A stretch of DNA of 64,000 bases from Leptobrachium leishanense (GCA_009667805.1 CM019070.1:54024451-54088450), one strand, 5' to 3'; shown: positions 36,098 through 48,343, numbered from the stretch's first letter. The notes: generated by a model from the letters alone, not told the origin. Made by a program: numbers and translations.

Positions 36098-36284
36098 TAC
36101 CATATTTTCTGGAGTATAAAACGACCGGGTGTATAAGACGACTCCCTAATCTTCCAGTTAAAAATTAGGTTTTGGGCTATACTCGTCATATTGTATTGTA
36201 TATCCCGCGTATAAGACGACCCCCAATTTTTGGGGGATGTTTTTAAGTATAAAAAGTAGTCTTATACACCAGAAATACTGTATT
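36098..36284. mobile_element. MITE with GTATAAGACGAC-type ends
   Basis: The left end TACCATATTTTCTGGAGTAT and, inverted, the right end ATACAGTATTTCTGGTGTAT are terminal repeats. Internal GTATAAGACGAC occurs twice. It interrupts a hairpin whose arms GAGGGAGACTGGGAA and TTCCCAGTCTCACTC lie on either side. Confidence 0.65.
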
Positions 36285-36436
36285 TGTTCCCAGTCTCACT
36301 CTGCTCCCAGCGACAGGAAGCGGTAGATCGGGCCGCCATTCTCGCTGCGGGAAGAGAGGTGGGTATCGGATTTATTGGGGGGTTAGCGGGTGCTAAATGA
36401 TATAGCAAATGCAGAACCATGTAGTGCCTTCTTTTA

Positions 36437-37307
36437 GACTAGAGTCAGACGAACGCAGTCTGAGCGCAGTCTGCGTGCGTGCATAACGGACTGACGGAAG
36501 ATACTGTAGACACCACACGGTCTGTTTTTTTTGACGGATGTAGAAAAAAAAAGAACTATGGGAAATAAAATTAATATGAAAAATGATAAACATTTGAAAA
36601 GGATACAAAAAGCCATTTTGTGCGTCAAGGTGCTGGACGTCGCAAATGCTCTGCGTCTGACATCTCACACAGAATGCTACGCGGACGTGGCACACTCTGC
36701 GCGTCCGTGGTAGCAGTTTTGCGTTCTTGCCTGGCTTGCGTCCGTTTGCCACGTTCGGTGCGCACATACTTCGTGTGTGGGTCTCTATTGATCGTGATTC
36801 TATGCTACGACAGACATTAAGGCTAGGGACAGATGAGCGCATTTTCTGCGGCCACCGTCAAAATGTACGTCGATGCGTGCGCACGCATTTTTTCACGGAA
36901 TACGCTTAAGTGGTCAGACGATGCGCAATTCTGGACGTATTTCATGACGATGGGGTGAAAAGAAGTCTAGGGAAATCCGGCTGTTTGAACGTTATGTTGG
37001 CCGCACACTAGCAGCGTCTGACATCTCCTAATCACGCACACACGCTGCTATGCGGCCGCAGCGCACTCTGTACGTCTGTAGCAGCGGTTTAACGTTCTCG
37101 AAAAAATGCGTTCATTTTCCACTTGCGTTGCGCGGCCGGACTTTTGTGCGACCGTACTTCGTATATTGGCTGTCATTGCCAGGCATCTGCTGCTAGTGCG
37201 GCCGTGATTATGTGCGCCAGAACGCGCGTTCGCACTGCCTCAGTCTGACCCTAGCCTATACTGTGCGGCAGCACGGACGTGATCACTGCATTCGTCTGGC
37301 GCCGGCC
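36437..37307. mobile_element. Harbinger-type MITE with a second copy nested inside
   Basis: The outer element (GACTAGAGTCAGACGAACGC to GGCGCCGGCC) is flanked by TTA (36434-36436, 37308-37310). Inside it sits 36821-37256 (GGCTAGGGACAGATGAGCGC to CTGACCCTAGCC), nearly the same sequence as 6750-7185, flanked by TAA and TAT. So a family member jumped into another member. Confidence 0.82.
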
Positions 37308-37310
37308 TTA

Positions 37311-38623
37311 GAAGGTGCCAACTTTTGGCTGACCGCATCCCTGCTGTAATTAGTGCTAGCACTTTGTAATACCTCACTTATCGAAATGCTAATGTACGCT
37401 TGCGTTTCCCATGTTAAGTATAGGATGGGCAAAGTACAGGAAGCTTGTGCAAGCTAACGCAAAAAACGATGCGGTGACAGGGATAGCGTCAGGCATGTAA
37501 TATGGGGGCATGCGTAAAACACATTCATCCTGTTGGTAACGCTTACATATTGAGGCGCTAACGTTAGCGCCAACTAAAAAATAGTGCTCCTTGTTTATTT
37601 TACTTGCATTTTTTTTTATTTTTTGCTTTAAAAAAAAATCCTTATTGTAATAATTCTCATATTATATCATGTCAGTCCTTAGAAACCCATATGTGGTTTA
37701 GTCTATAGCTAATTATTTTTCAGGTATTTAAGCCATAGCCTGGAGTCCTCTGCTAGACCCCAAGTGTTTTTTTTTCCCCCCCGAATACTAATTTAATTTA
37801 GCAATCACAAACATTATTTATGTGATCAATCACCAGACATAAAACAGAATTTTAGATATTATATGCATGAGTTGGGACTTGGCTCCCCAAAGGATTAAAG
37901 TGACCTTCTAATTTTTGCACATCCTACCACTGGGCGTAAAATAAGTGCACCTATTGTATCCAGACAGACTCACAAAGGGGGTACAAGAATAAAAGAAAGT
38001 CTAACGTGATTTAAATACCATGGCGAAATTTTATTCACAGGCCGGGTAGCAAGTAGAGTGCAACATCCTCTTCAATAGAGATGTATTTCAGGCGGAGATC
38101 CCGCATCAGCCATCTGGCTCACATGCTTCAAGCACTATTCATATAACCCAGTGGGAAATGCTTCTTTAATATATTACCACATCTTATTAGTGAAGCTCCA
38201 GTATTCTCCTAAATTAAACCTCAAGCAAGCAGACTACACAAATCACAAGCAAAAAAAAGATTCACTTTTTTTTCATCTATGTAAATTTACCATAATTAAA
38301 ACCTGACCAATGAATGTTTGTCTGCGGTAACTAATATTACGCTTTTATCGCATTTAAATATTTGTAATCATTTACTTGTCAATCTGATTCTGCGGCGGAA
38401 TTGTCTTATGAGAAATAGGCCAGATAACATTCAGAGGCCGTGAATGAAATAAAAATTTAATTTAAAGGACACGACTAATTATTATAGCGCACTGTATGGC
38501 GAGGGCTTCCCTGCTTAATGTGGCAAAAGCATTCTCTTTGCTACAAATTCCTTGGAACTGAAAATGCGGTATAGCTTAATAATTACTTTAGTTATGATAT
38601 TATTAATGTATCGAGAGCCTAGT
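37311..38623. other. intergenic, repeat remnant then anonymous AT-rich sequence
   Basis: 37320-37480 carries the CATGTTAAGTATAGGATG motif of the 2900/5220/53150 repeat. From 37560 to 38620 I recognise nothing. Confidence 0.4.
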
Positions 38624-39742
38624 CCTCACATGACCATGGTTCTTACTTTCTGATTCATATTACTATTTCTGGCGTCCTATGGATAAGACACGTTTTTTTT
38701 TTTTTTAGACATGTTTAAGAAGACCCGTCAATTCAGACGCGGACAATTTTGAACGTACAGAGTTCGGCCACCCCTGAGTTCAACGTGTTTGCATCTTGTA
38801 TGTAATTCGGATTAGAAACGAGGTTAGGGTTAGAGATTAGAGTTAGGTTATCATTGAGCTTCTTTTAAGGGTTATGGTTATGTAGCGCTCACTCCCGGAG
38901 GAGCCGCTGAAAATGAACCACGGGTCAGTCTCCCCGCACTAGGGAATAAATATACTCCAACACCGCTGTGAGTTTTTATCATTTAAATAGTTTACTAAAA
39001 TAATAAGCAGATGTTGAGACACGGTATTCACAGATATTATTACAGTACTTTCGTATTGCGGTAAAACGCGTAGCGGAAAAGAAACGAAACACGAGGCTTC
39101 GTATTTCGGAAGAATAAAATATTCGCAACCGAACAGAAAAATATATGCAATTGCCCAATAGTTCGGAAAAACAGAGACACGTAGCGAACCCCAAAATACA
39201 ATCTCTTCGTATTACGATAAACGCGCAGCGGAAAAGAGAAAAATATGTATTCGGAACGTAACTTTAACTCCCGTTCCGATTCGTAACAAAATGAGTCCTG
39301 CACAGGTTTAAGTCCCGGAATATAAAAGGTGTGTATGTGTGTGTGGTACCCGGGTACTGTTCAACTGGCCAGTGAATTTACTTAAGGAATGTCTTCGACT
39401 AGTCAAGTTGGGGCCCTGTGGACTTTAAAGAGAAAACAGCAGTGTGTTCCTTAATTACATACGGCCTTGGAGGCCTCTCACCCATCCACCGGTTGCTGTA
39501 GGCTCCGCTGACCCAGGACGTCTCTCTGCTCGATTTTGACTGGGGATACTAGCGGCCGGATCCGTTGTCTGACTCTCTGTTGCTTGTCCACGACTTGTCC
39601 CGCTCTTCGCCTGCTCTCCGTATCCGATCAGCTCGCGGCAACTCCTCACTCCAGGTCTTTGGCTTCTTTAATCTGCAGCAATCTCAGGAACTCGGAGGTC
39701 TCCTTCTCTTTAGGCCGAATGACCCGATAAGGAACTGACAGG

Positions 39743-41097
39743 CAGGGCCGCCATCAGGGCATTACGCCCAATACTGCCGTAAGGGGCCCGGGCACGGCAG
39801 CGGCGTCGCCCTTTAACAGCTCCGGTATCGGACTCGATGAGTCCGAATCCGGAGCTGTGTCCCTGCTGCTGCTGCAGGAGCCGGAGGAGACTGCGACACT
39901 GTGTCTCCTCCGGCTCCTGGCAGCTTCACTTCCTGGCTGGGCGGGGCCAAGCAGCGTGTGAGGGGCCTCCCAAGCACGTTGCTTTGGCTCCGCCCCTCCA
40001 CTCAGTGAAGCTGCGCGCCGGAGCTGGAGGGGCCGGGAAGAAGACCAGAAGAAAAGAAGAGAAGATTAAAGAAAAGGTGAAGAAAAGAAGAGCTGAAGAC
40101 AGAAGAAAAGAAGATAGAAGACAGCGAGTGGTGAGCCAGGGCCCAGACCCTAAGACCCAGGGCCCAGACCCCAGGCCAGGACCCAGACCCCAAGGCCCAG
40201 ACCCCTAGGCCCAGACCCCTAGGCCCAGACCTCTAGGCTCAGACCCAGGACCCAGACCCCAAGGCCCAGACCCAGGGCCAGACCCCAAGGCCCAGACCCA
40301 GGGCCCAGACCCTAGGGCCCAGGGTCCAGACCCAGGGCCCAGACCAGGGCAAATGCCCAGGGCCCAGACCCCAAGACCCAAACCCAGGGCCCAGACCCTA
40401 TGGCCCAGACCCAGGGCAAAGGCCCAGGGCCCAGACCCAGGGCCCAGACCCTATGGCCCAGGGCAAAGGCCCAGGGCCCAGACCCAGGGCCCAGACCCCT
40501 AGGCCCAAACCCATGGCCCAGACCCCCAAGGCCCAGGACCCAGACCCTAGAGCCCAGGGCCTAGACCCTTAGGCCCAGACCCCAAGGCCCAGACCCCTAG
40601 GCCCAAACCCAGGGCCCAGACCCCCTAGACCCAAACCCAGGACCCAGACCCTAGGGCCCAGACCCCAAGGCCCAGACCCTAGGACCCAGACCCCACGGCC
40701 CAGGGACCAGACCCAGAGACCAGGGCCCAGGCTAGACCTCAGGGACCAGACCTCAGGGCCCAGACCCCAAGGCCCAGTCCCAGGGACCAGACCCAGGGCC
40801 CAGGCCCAGACCCAGACCCAAAGGCCATCATACACAGCCCGTTTCTGTGAGATTTATTGCTGTGGATTCTGTGATATGTTCAGACACACCGCTCATTACT
40901 GTGAGTTTTATTGCTGTGGATACTGTGATAAGCTAATACACACTGCACATTACTGTGAGTTTTATTGCTGTGGTGCTATGTTATGTCCTTTTTTTTTTTT
41001 GAAGGGGGAGAAAAGCTGTTAGAGGTTGAGGGGGGCCCTGGGGGGCCCCCATCGTGAGGTTTAGTAAGGGGCCCCATCATTTCTGATGGCTGCCCTG
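39743..41097. mobile_element. complete non-autonomous hAT-C element
   Basis: The ends CAGGGCCGCCATCAG and CTGATGGCTGCCCTG are flanked by a perfect 8-bp duplication CTGACAGG (39735-39742, 41098-41105). The body contains a GC-rich 5' part, a purine-rich stretch (40040-40130), a CCCAGACCC-type minisatellite (40135-40825) and three units of a GTGAGTTTTATTGCTGTGG repeat (40843-40975). Confidence 0.93.
40135..40825. repeat. CCCAGGGCCCAGACC minisatellite
   Basis: Irregular units of 10-16 bp built from CCCAGACCC and AGGGCCCAG over 690 bp. Open frames here are low-complexity artefacts. Confidence 0.92.
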
Positions 41098-42110
41098 CTG
41101 ACAGGTCTCTCTCTGGCTCTGGCCTAGGCCCTCTTGCGATGTCTTGCACTGCGTCTGCTCTCTCTCGTTCCCTCGCGCGCTCTGGCGCGTTCTCCACAAG
41201 GTTCGGGAAGTAAGCCTCCTGTGTCCCACCCACTTCCTGTCCTTTTGCAAAGCACGCCGGGAAATGTAGTCCCAATGTCTCGTGTCTCTAATCGCGATTG
41301 TCTCCATCTTGTGGCCAAAAATAGGTACTACCGGCAGCAAGATTTAACACAGCGCTACAGTTACATTTAGGGTTAGATTTAACCTTAATCCTGAACCCTA
41401 ACATTCAGCTTCATTTTTGGACAACAGATTCTGCCACTTTTTTGGCGCAAGTGCAGCTCAAATAGTAATCTAACCCTAATCTATAACGCTACCTGAGAAA
41501 TATTAGGCTCGTTTTGACCCTGAGCCTCCATTTTGACCTTTGTAAAATTAGACACATCGAATATCGGGCTCAACTAAAATGGCGCCTAATTTTTAAACCT
41601 CACATGACCATGGGTCTTCCTTTCTGATTCTTATTACTATTTCTGGTGTCCTATGGAAAAAACGTGGTTTTTTTTAAGACCTGTTAAAGAAGACCTGTCT
41701 ATACAGTTGAGGACAATTTAGAATGTACAGAGCTCGGTCACCCTTGAATTCAAAGAGTTTCCATCTTGGATGTAATTTGTCACGGCCCAATTCATCTCTG
41801 TTTCAGGATTAGAAACGAGGTTAAGGTTAGAGATTAGGTTTAGGTTACTATTGAGCTTCTTTTTAAGGATTAGGTCTACATTTACATGTAGGGTTAGATT
41901 TAACCTTAATCCTAATCCCTAACATACTGCTTCATTTTTAGACAACAGATTCTGACCCTTTCTTTGATGCAAGTGCAGCTCAAATGGTAACCTAACCCTA
42001 ATCTATAACTCTAAATTAAGATCTTTTCGACCCTGAGCCTCCAATTCGACCTTTGTAAAATTAGACATGTCGAATTCGGACTCAACTGAATTGGGCGCTG
42101 AATTTTTAAG

Positions 42111-42536
42111 CCGCATCCTTTTCAATGCATCCTTTTATTGACACAACTTTTTTTACACGTTATTTCTATAGTAAACTACTTATTCTCCCCTGGCCCTCAT
42201 AAGAAAGCAAATGGCAAGAGGAATTTACTGAGCATCTTTGTTTATTTATACGGATTCTTAGGACACTATCATGTGCCTCTCGCTAAAACGGGGACGCTAA
42301 GGGGAAAAATTTGCACTCGCAAATTTTCCCTGAGCGTCCCCATTTTACAAGTGGATTACGAGGCAGGTGCTGAATTCAGCAGCCTGCCCCGTAACGGCCG
42401 CTATGCTCCGGGATACTCGCGGTTCGGTGTTCTCTGAATAGATTAACCATTACCTCTTTATAGGACAATTTCACTGCTGACAATGGACGCCCTATTGAGA
42501 CAAACTGCACCGTATTTCACCGTCAATTCGCCAGTG
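42111..42536. repeat. decayed MITE sequence flanking the foldback element
   Basis: The stretch 42280-42420 has an inverted pair around CGGGGACGCTAAGGG. The stretch 42505-42551 and its continuation 44845-44940 form one MITE with GCACCGTATTTCACC and TTTAGTGAATAGACG motifs, like 58606-58760. Confidence 0.55.
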
Positions 42537-42551
42537 TTTGTCGAATTGACA

Positions 42552-44844
42552 TGAAAATTACAGTGGAGGCGCTGATTGTGAATTGATTAATAGTGATAAT
42601 TTCAGGTATAAATGCAGCCTACTGAGGGAGAAACCCAAAACCTCGACAGAAATGTGTTTAAAGAGATACAGAAATGGAAATGGATTCAGTGGCGCAAAGA
42701 ATTTGTAGTAACTACTGTACATGCGGATACGTAGAAAAAAATTGGGCACAGGCTAGACGGCAAGAATAATAGAAAAAGGTTCTATATGACAATGGGGGAA
42801 GGGTAGGAGTCCCAGAGGAGACAGTGGTCTTGATTTAGGATATGAGCACAGTCGGAAATGGACTAGTAATAAAGTGCTACTTTGAATAAAGAACCAATGG
42901 TGTGCAAAAATGCAAGTAAAGTGCAAAGTGCATGAGATGGTAATTACCACCTAAAAATGTTTGTCTTAACAGTGATGATATGCCTATTTGGCTCCAGCTA
43001 ATATTCCAAACAATAAATTTGCATCGTAGGGACAACCACAGTACATAAAGAACTTTACATAAAAACACGTCTTGTGTGAAGCAAAAAATCGTAAAGTGCC
43101 AAGTGTCTATCAGTGCACAAATGGGGGGGGGGGGGAGTCCGTCAATTTAGAGACCATGCACTATAAAAAAAGTCCATATAAATCTTGTATAAGAAACAAA
43201 AAAAGAGAGTGCATACAAAAAATAATAATTTTGTCGGCAGTGGTAAAGTGCAACAGTGTCTATAGATAACTGAACAGGAAAATCCTGCGTAAAAAGAAAC
43301 CACAATTCCAAAAATGTGCACGTTGTAAAAAATAGTCTATATGTGAGTGGAGAATAGAGCCGGCGAAAGTCTATATCGATCTCACACTCTTACATCCGGG
43401 TGTGTATGGGGGTCCAGGTAGATGGCTTCTCCTTGGGGTCCTGGTATCTTTATGGTCCTCGGAACAAAATAAGTGGAAGATAATAGTACAGCACTGTATA
43501 AGTGCTTGGGTAAGGTGTAAATCAAATGAGGGGGGTACTTACACTTTCCAGAGCCTCTATTTTCCAGGCTCTGGTTCGAAGTACACTGGGCCAAATAGAG
43601 AGTGGCCTCTTCCCTTCTTTGATTTTCTTATTTGCAAGAAGGACACTCACTCCTAGGACCCTCAGGCTGGATCTCCTCTCTGGATTCACCAGGCGGATCT
43701 GCGGCCTCACAGGACAAAGGGGATGGAGAAGAAGGCCGCTCACTTCCAGGACCCTGAGGCTGGATCTCCTCTCTGGATTCACCAGGCGGATCTGCGGCCT
43801 CACAGGGCTCAGGACACAAAGGACAAATGGGATGGAGTTGTATGCGTTCCAGGCCTCGCTCTCATCTGAGGTTTCAGCGTCAAGACGCGGTTTGAGCCTC
43901 ACTACAGGGATGGAGGAAGCCAGGGATGCGCCTAAATTTTAACTGCTGAAATATTTCGTCCAAAAATTGCATTGATCGACTTTCTCCCGAAAGAAAACAA
44001 CATTTGAATAGATCAGTCGAAGATCCGAGACCCTATATAACACTGAGCGAGCAGCACCTAATAACACTCGCTCAGTGTTATATAGGGTCTCGGATCTTCG
44101 ACTGATCTATTCAAATGTTGTTTTCTTTCGGGAGAAAGTCGATCAATGCAATTTTTGGACGAAATATTTCAGCAGTTAAAATTTAGGCGCATCCCTGGCT
44201 TCTTCCATCCCTGTAGTGAGGCTCAAACCGCGTCTTGACGCTGAAACCTCAGATGAGAGCGAGGCCTGGAACGCATACAACTCCATCCCATTTGTCCTTT
44301 GTGCCCTGAGCCCTGTGAGGCCGCAGATCCGCCTGGTGAATCCAGAGAGGAGATCCAGCCTGAGGGTCCTGGGAGTGAGCGGCCTTCTTCTCCATCCCCT
44401 TTGTCCTGTGAGGCCACAGATCCGCCTGGTGAATCCAGAGAGGAGATCCAGCCTGAGGGTCCTGGGAGTGAGCGGCCTTCTTCTCCATCCCCTTTGTCCT
44501 GTGAGGCCGCAGATCCGCCTGGTGAATCCAGAGAGGAGATCCAGCCTGAGGGTCCTAGGAGTGAGCGTGGTAATTACCATCTCATGCACTTTGCACTTTA
44601 CTTGCATTTTTGCACACCATTGGTTCTTTATTCAAAGTAGCACTTTATTACTAGTCCATTTCCGACTGTGCTCATATCCTAAATCAAGACCACTGTCTCC
44701 TCTGGGACTCCTTCCCTTCCCCCATTGTCATATAGAACCTTTTTCTATTATTCTTGCCGTCTAGCCTGTGCCCAATTTTTTTCTACGTATCCGCATGTAC
44801 AGTAGTTACTACAAATTCTTTGCGCCACTGAATCCATTTCCATT
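42552..44844. mobile_element. 2.3-kb foldback (palindromic) element
   Basis: Two nearly identical inverted arms surround a 15-bp spacer (44052-44066). The inner arms are 43641-44051 and 44067-44568; the outer arms are about 42665-42950 and 44569-44840. A 690-bp segment (42951-43640) exists only on the left. A 93-bp unit occurs three times in the right arm but twice in the left. The whole is flanked by the 15-bp direct repeat TTTGTCGAATTGACA (42537-42551, 44845-44859). No known protein is encoded. Confidence 0.8.
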
Positions 44845-44859
44845 TTTGTCGAATTGACA

Positions 44860-45990
44860 GTTTAGTGAATAGACGAACTGCCAAGAAATTGCACCGTACG
44901 GTGCAATTCGATGGCACGTTCGCGGCTTATTGAATAATCCCTAAAATAACTGGGCAGTTGCTGTCAGTAGCATCTGCCCAATTATTTAAGTAGAAAAAAA
45001 GGCGGTGGTGGTTATTAGAGTAAAGCACACTTTAACAGCCACAGTATGCCAAAACTACTCATAAATGCTGAATGACATTCGCCAAAACAAAATGTTTACC
45101 ATCCCTGCAATCTATCCATTGCAGAAATATTCCAGACATGTTAGTCCGGCATGTTTAAGAATACAAGGGGAATGATAAAGATTATAATTGGACATTAGAT
45201 TAAATATGAAAGCAATTTATTCTACGGGGAAAAGGCCTCTTCTTCTTGCTTCACTCTGCGCTCCCAAGACTTACTGTAAGGTTTGGCAACCAGTTCAAAT
45301 TCAGAAATCATGTCAGGTCAAGAGCCAGGGGCCAGAGTTAGATGTAAAAGCTTTCCCTTAAGCTGCTACAGAAAAGAGGTCTTTTCGTTTTCTTTCTCTC
45401 TGGGGAAAGGCCAATCTTCCTTCTAAGAATTGAAGATGCTGTAATGACCCATCAATTTACCAATGTGACCTTGGAGCATGAAACTGTCCTCAGAGGACAT
45501 GGCAAAGAGTCAACCCACGTTACGGAAGTTCTATATTATAAAATGAAGCAGCGTATAGGTAATTTTATTTCACCCATGAAATGCATCTTCCAAATGCTTT
45601 TAATTTATATTAAATCTCACAGAATGATTTGCAATTACTCTATTTCAGGATGAGTGATCATACAAATCTTGGTCTCTGGTAGCATTACAACACTGGTAGT
45701 ACTATCCCTGGTATGGTAGATATCATTGAACTGAAAAATGAGAGGATTGGAATAAATAAACCACTTCACTACCAACTTGTTTTTCATAAACCCATTGCCA
45801 AGACCCTGTGGGTTTATGGAAAACAAATTTGCATTCTACATACATTGAAAATGTGCCTGAAAATCTCAAAAGCACATTTTTGAATGTATGCACTATTTGA
45901 CAGGCAGATGGCACCATCTGCTGGCCAGAAGGTGCCAGTACATCTCAGTAATACAGCTTGGGTTCTTCTTTTTTCCTGAAGAAAAAATAA
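44860..45990. other. intergenic, repeat remnants
   Basis: The right part of the host MITE ends near 44940. A decayed CACTTCACTACCAACTTG repeat with the ATGGCACCATCTGCTGG motif lies at 45760-45930. Nothing else was recognised. Confidence 0.4.
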
Positions 45991-45991
45991 A

Positions 45992-46390
45992 GGAATTCAA
46001 GGTCACCCATTTAGACTGGACGAAAGGAAATTCAGCCTAAAGCACAGGAAGGGTTATTTTATGGTGAGGACAATAAAGCTGTGGAATTCTCTGCCTGTTG
46101 AGGTGGTTGGGTCAGAGACTGTACAGACTTTTAAACAACAACTGTATGACAGCCTGCAAAAACAGAATATTAAGGGTCATAATATTTAATATGTGAGTAA
46201 AAGCTTCTTGTTCCAAGGAGAAATCTGATGCCATTCTGGGGTCAAGAAGGATTTTTTTCCCAGTGTGTTGCATATTGGTGAGCGCTTCAGACTGGGTTTT
46301 CTGCCTTCTTCTGGATCAATAGCAGTAGATGATGTGTGAAAGGCTGAACCCGATGGACGCTTGTCTTTATTCAGCCTATTTTGCCACCTC
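45992..46390 (+). mobile_element. CR1/L2-like LINE 3' fragment
   Basis: It contains the run GACGAAAGGAAATTCAGCC, AAAGCTGTGGAATTCTCTGC, CTGCCTTCTTCTGGATCAA and AACCCGATGGACGCTTGTC. This series is typical of an amphibian non-LTR 3' region. No reverse transcriptase frame survives. Confidence 0.5.
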
Positions 46391-46703
46391 TGCTGTAATG
46401 CCTGAGGTGCAATGACTTTGGGGACACATTGTGGAACCCGATTGCATCCGAAGTTCACTTACAATAAATGAAATTATGGTGCATTGCTCCAGAATTAGAT
46501 GACATTGAATATTCGATATCGGGATACCAGCAGGTGCCTTGCAGATTGAGTAAATTTGATTTTGGTAGTGATGGGATTAAAGAGCAATAGGATATAGGCT
46601 GCAATGAGGCACACATATTTTTCTAGCTAACAGGCAGATATGGTATCATAAATCAGTGTTTCCCAACCCCGGTCCTCACGTACCCCTAATTGGCCAGGTT
46701 TTA

Positions 46704-46989
46704 GGCCGGGGGCACACGAGCGCACCTAGTGCGCGCGCATTTACCGGTGCCCGTCGCAACCATGTGATGCTGCGACGGGGCCGGTCACACACTTGTGCGC
46801 GCGCACGTACTGCGTGCACAGCAAGCGTCCGTGTAGAGAACCTCTCCGTTGATGTGCTAGGAACCGTGTCAACGGAGCTGAGGATCATGATTTGCAGAGA
46901 TGAGCACACAGTGGCAGCTTAATGTGGAAGGAACGTCCACTCTCACGGACGTTCCTTCCACTCTGAAGTACACTCGTGTGCACCTGGCC
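46704..46989. mobile_element. Harbinger-type MITE (286 bp)
   Basis: Ends GGCCGGGGGCACACGAGCGC and CACTCGTGTGCACCTGGCC are inverted. The flanks are TTA and ATA. It is inserted in the split hAT-type element. Confidence 0.65.
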
Positions 46990-47196
46990 ATAAGGATTCC
47001 CTTGGGGGGAAATGCAGACTGAATCCTGCAATCGGTGAGCAGCAAATTGTTACGTTCGCAATGGCGATCACCCCAGATCAGCGTGATTTGGATCCTTATG
47101 GGCAGATTTCTGTGAGACTTGACTTTGTAGCAATTAGAACTGCCACACCTAGCACTCCCAGCCAGGGAGGTGATATAAAATACTAGATATCACTCA

Positions 47197-48104
47197 CAGG
47201 GTTATCCAAAGAGATTCGAATTGCTTGAGAAAGGTAACCGAACGCTGAAAATCAGGGTTCGGTTACCTTTCCTGGCCATTCGGCTATCCAGAGAGCAGGC
47301 AATTCGCCAAATCCTGTCGAATTGCCTGAACATACGGTGCCTGTTCGGTCCCTGTTCGAGGGCAGTGAAATCCCCATCAAAAAGCACTGCTTCGGCTATT
47401 CAGAGAACACAACCAGCAGTGAAAGGTTCCCCTAATGTCCTGCCATTCGGTGTTTAATTCGGCAAATTTATTCAGGAGAATCCCATAGACTTCAATGTTA
47501 AAAATATTCCCGTTTTAATTCAATATCTAATAAACCGTTCATTATAAAATTCTGCAGCAAAAAGTCTCTTTATTTATAGATTTTTTAGGATACTTTAAGC
47601 ATTTTTCTTATTTTTTTTTTTTTTTATTAAAAGTCCGATTTTTTTTATTTTTTTTTCAGTTTACTGATTTTTTTTGTAACAGCCCTCTTTATTATCATTC
47701 CCTGGACCTCCTGTGAAAATTTCAGACATTTTCGCTCAGTAGTTTCTTTGCAAACAGCGTTTCATTTTCCCAGATTCATACAAATGGTTTTTCTAATTTA
47801 TTCACTGCCTCCTCTACGTCACAGCTGCTTCGGCTCTGTGTGATTCGGCTCATGTTCGGCTCCTTTTCGGCTCCTGTTCGTCTTTTTCAAAGGTTAATCC
47901 AGATGTTTTTGCTTGTTTTCAGCGTGCATTCGGTTAGTTTTCGTCAGGTTTGCGGTAGCTTTTCCCTGCAATTCGGGGACCCTGTGCTGTTTGCTGAATA
48001 CACCGCAGGGTCACCGAAATGCAATCGGCAAAAGGAACCGAATTGAAGAGAACGAAAAGTCACCGAACGTGCGGTGACTTTTCGAATCTCTTTGGATAAC
48101 CCTG
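47197..48104. mobile_element. GGGTTATC-type TIR element
   Basis: The ends CAGGGTTATCCAAAGAGATT and AATCTCTTTGGATAACCCTG are perfect inverted repeats, flanked by TCA on each side (47194-47196, 48105-48107). The 908-bp body has a T-rich middle and no transposase. The body resembles 21061-21800. Confidence 0.8.
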
Positions 48105-48165
48105 TCAGTAGCAAATGATTTTGTGACCAAGTGTCTACTGAGTTAACTATACACATACAAATATA

Positions 48166-48343
48166 CAGGGTTATTCAGAGAGCGTGAAAAGCAGGAGAAT
48201 GACTGGAGAATGAAAAATTCTAGGTCAAAATAGCCGATTTCAAATGAGATGAAAGGGAGAATGTTTCTGGTTCGGCTATTTTGACCTAGAATTTTTCATT
48301 CTCCAGTCATTCCCCTGCTTTTCACGCTCTCTGAATAACCCTG
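48166..48343. mobile_element. 178-bp near-perfect palindromic MITE
   Basis: Ends CAGGGTTATTCAGAGAGCGT and ACGCTCTCTGAATAACCCTG are perfect inverted repeats. Pairing continues for about 73 bases per arm around a short loop. The flanks are ATA and TTA. Transcripts would form a long hairpin. Confidence 0.85.

Larger units (their letters stand above)
38881..41359. mobile_element. probable solo LTR with a hAT inside
   Basis: It begins TGTAGCGCTC and ends AGCGCTACA, the TG...CA form of LTRs, and is flanked by GTTA on both sides (38877-38880, 41360-41363). Without the 1355-bp hAT and its 8-bp duplication it is about 1.1 kb. No retroviral-type genes are present. The uninterrupted duplicate at 41601-42110 acts as a related empty site. 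Confidence 0.65.
38624..42110. repeat. direct duplication of about 500 bp, first copy disrupted
   Basis: The unit beginning CCTCACATGACCATGG occurs at 38624 and again at 41601. Both run through CTGATTC, AAACGAGGTTA and TTGAGCTTCTTTT to GATTTAACCTTAATCCT. In the first copy the unit is broken at 38880/41360 by the LTR at 38881-41359; the second copy is uninterrupted. Confidence 0.75.

Noticed and set aside
38819..38850. Telomere-like TTAGGG motifs (also near 41370 and 41825)
   Set aside because: Only one or two degenerate units are present, and they belong to the duplicated repeat unit, not to an interstitial telomeric array.
40135..40835. ORFs in the CCCAGACCC region
   Set aside because: Low-complexity minisatellite; predicted peptides are glycine/tryptophan or proline/arginine strings with no domain.
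44176..44764. Overlapping 143- and 182-codon ORFs on opposite strands
   Set aside because: Both arise from the palindromic arms and the 93-bp unit of the foldback element; no known domain and the same peptide is read from both arms.
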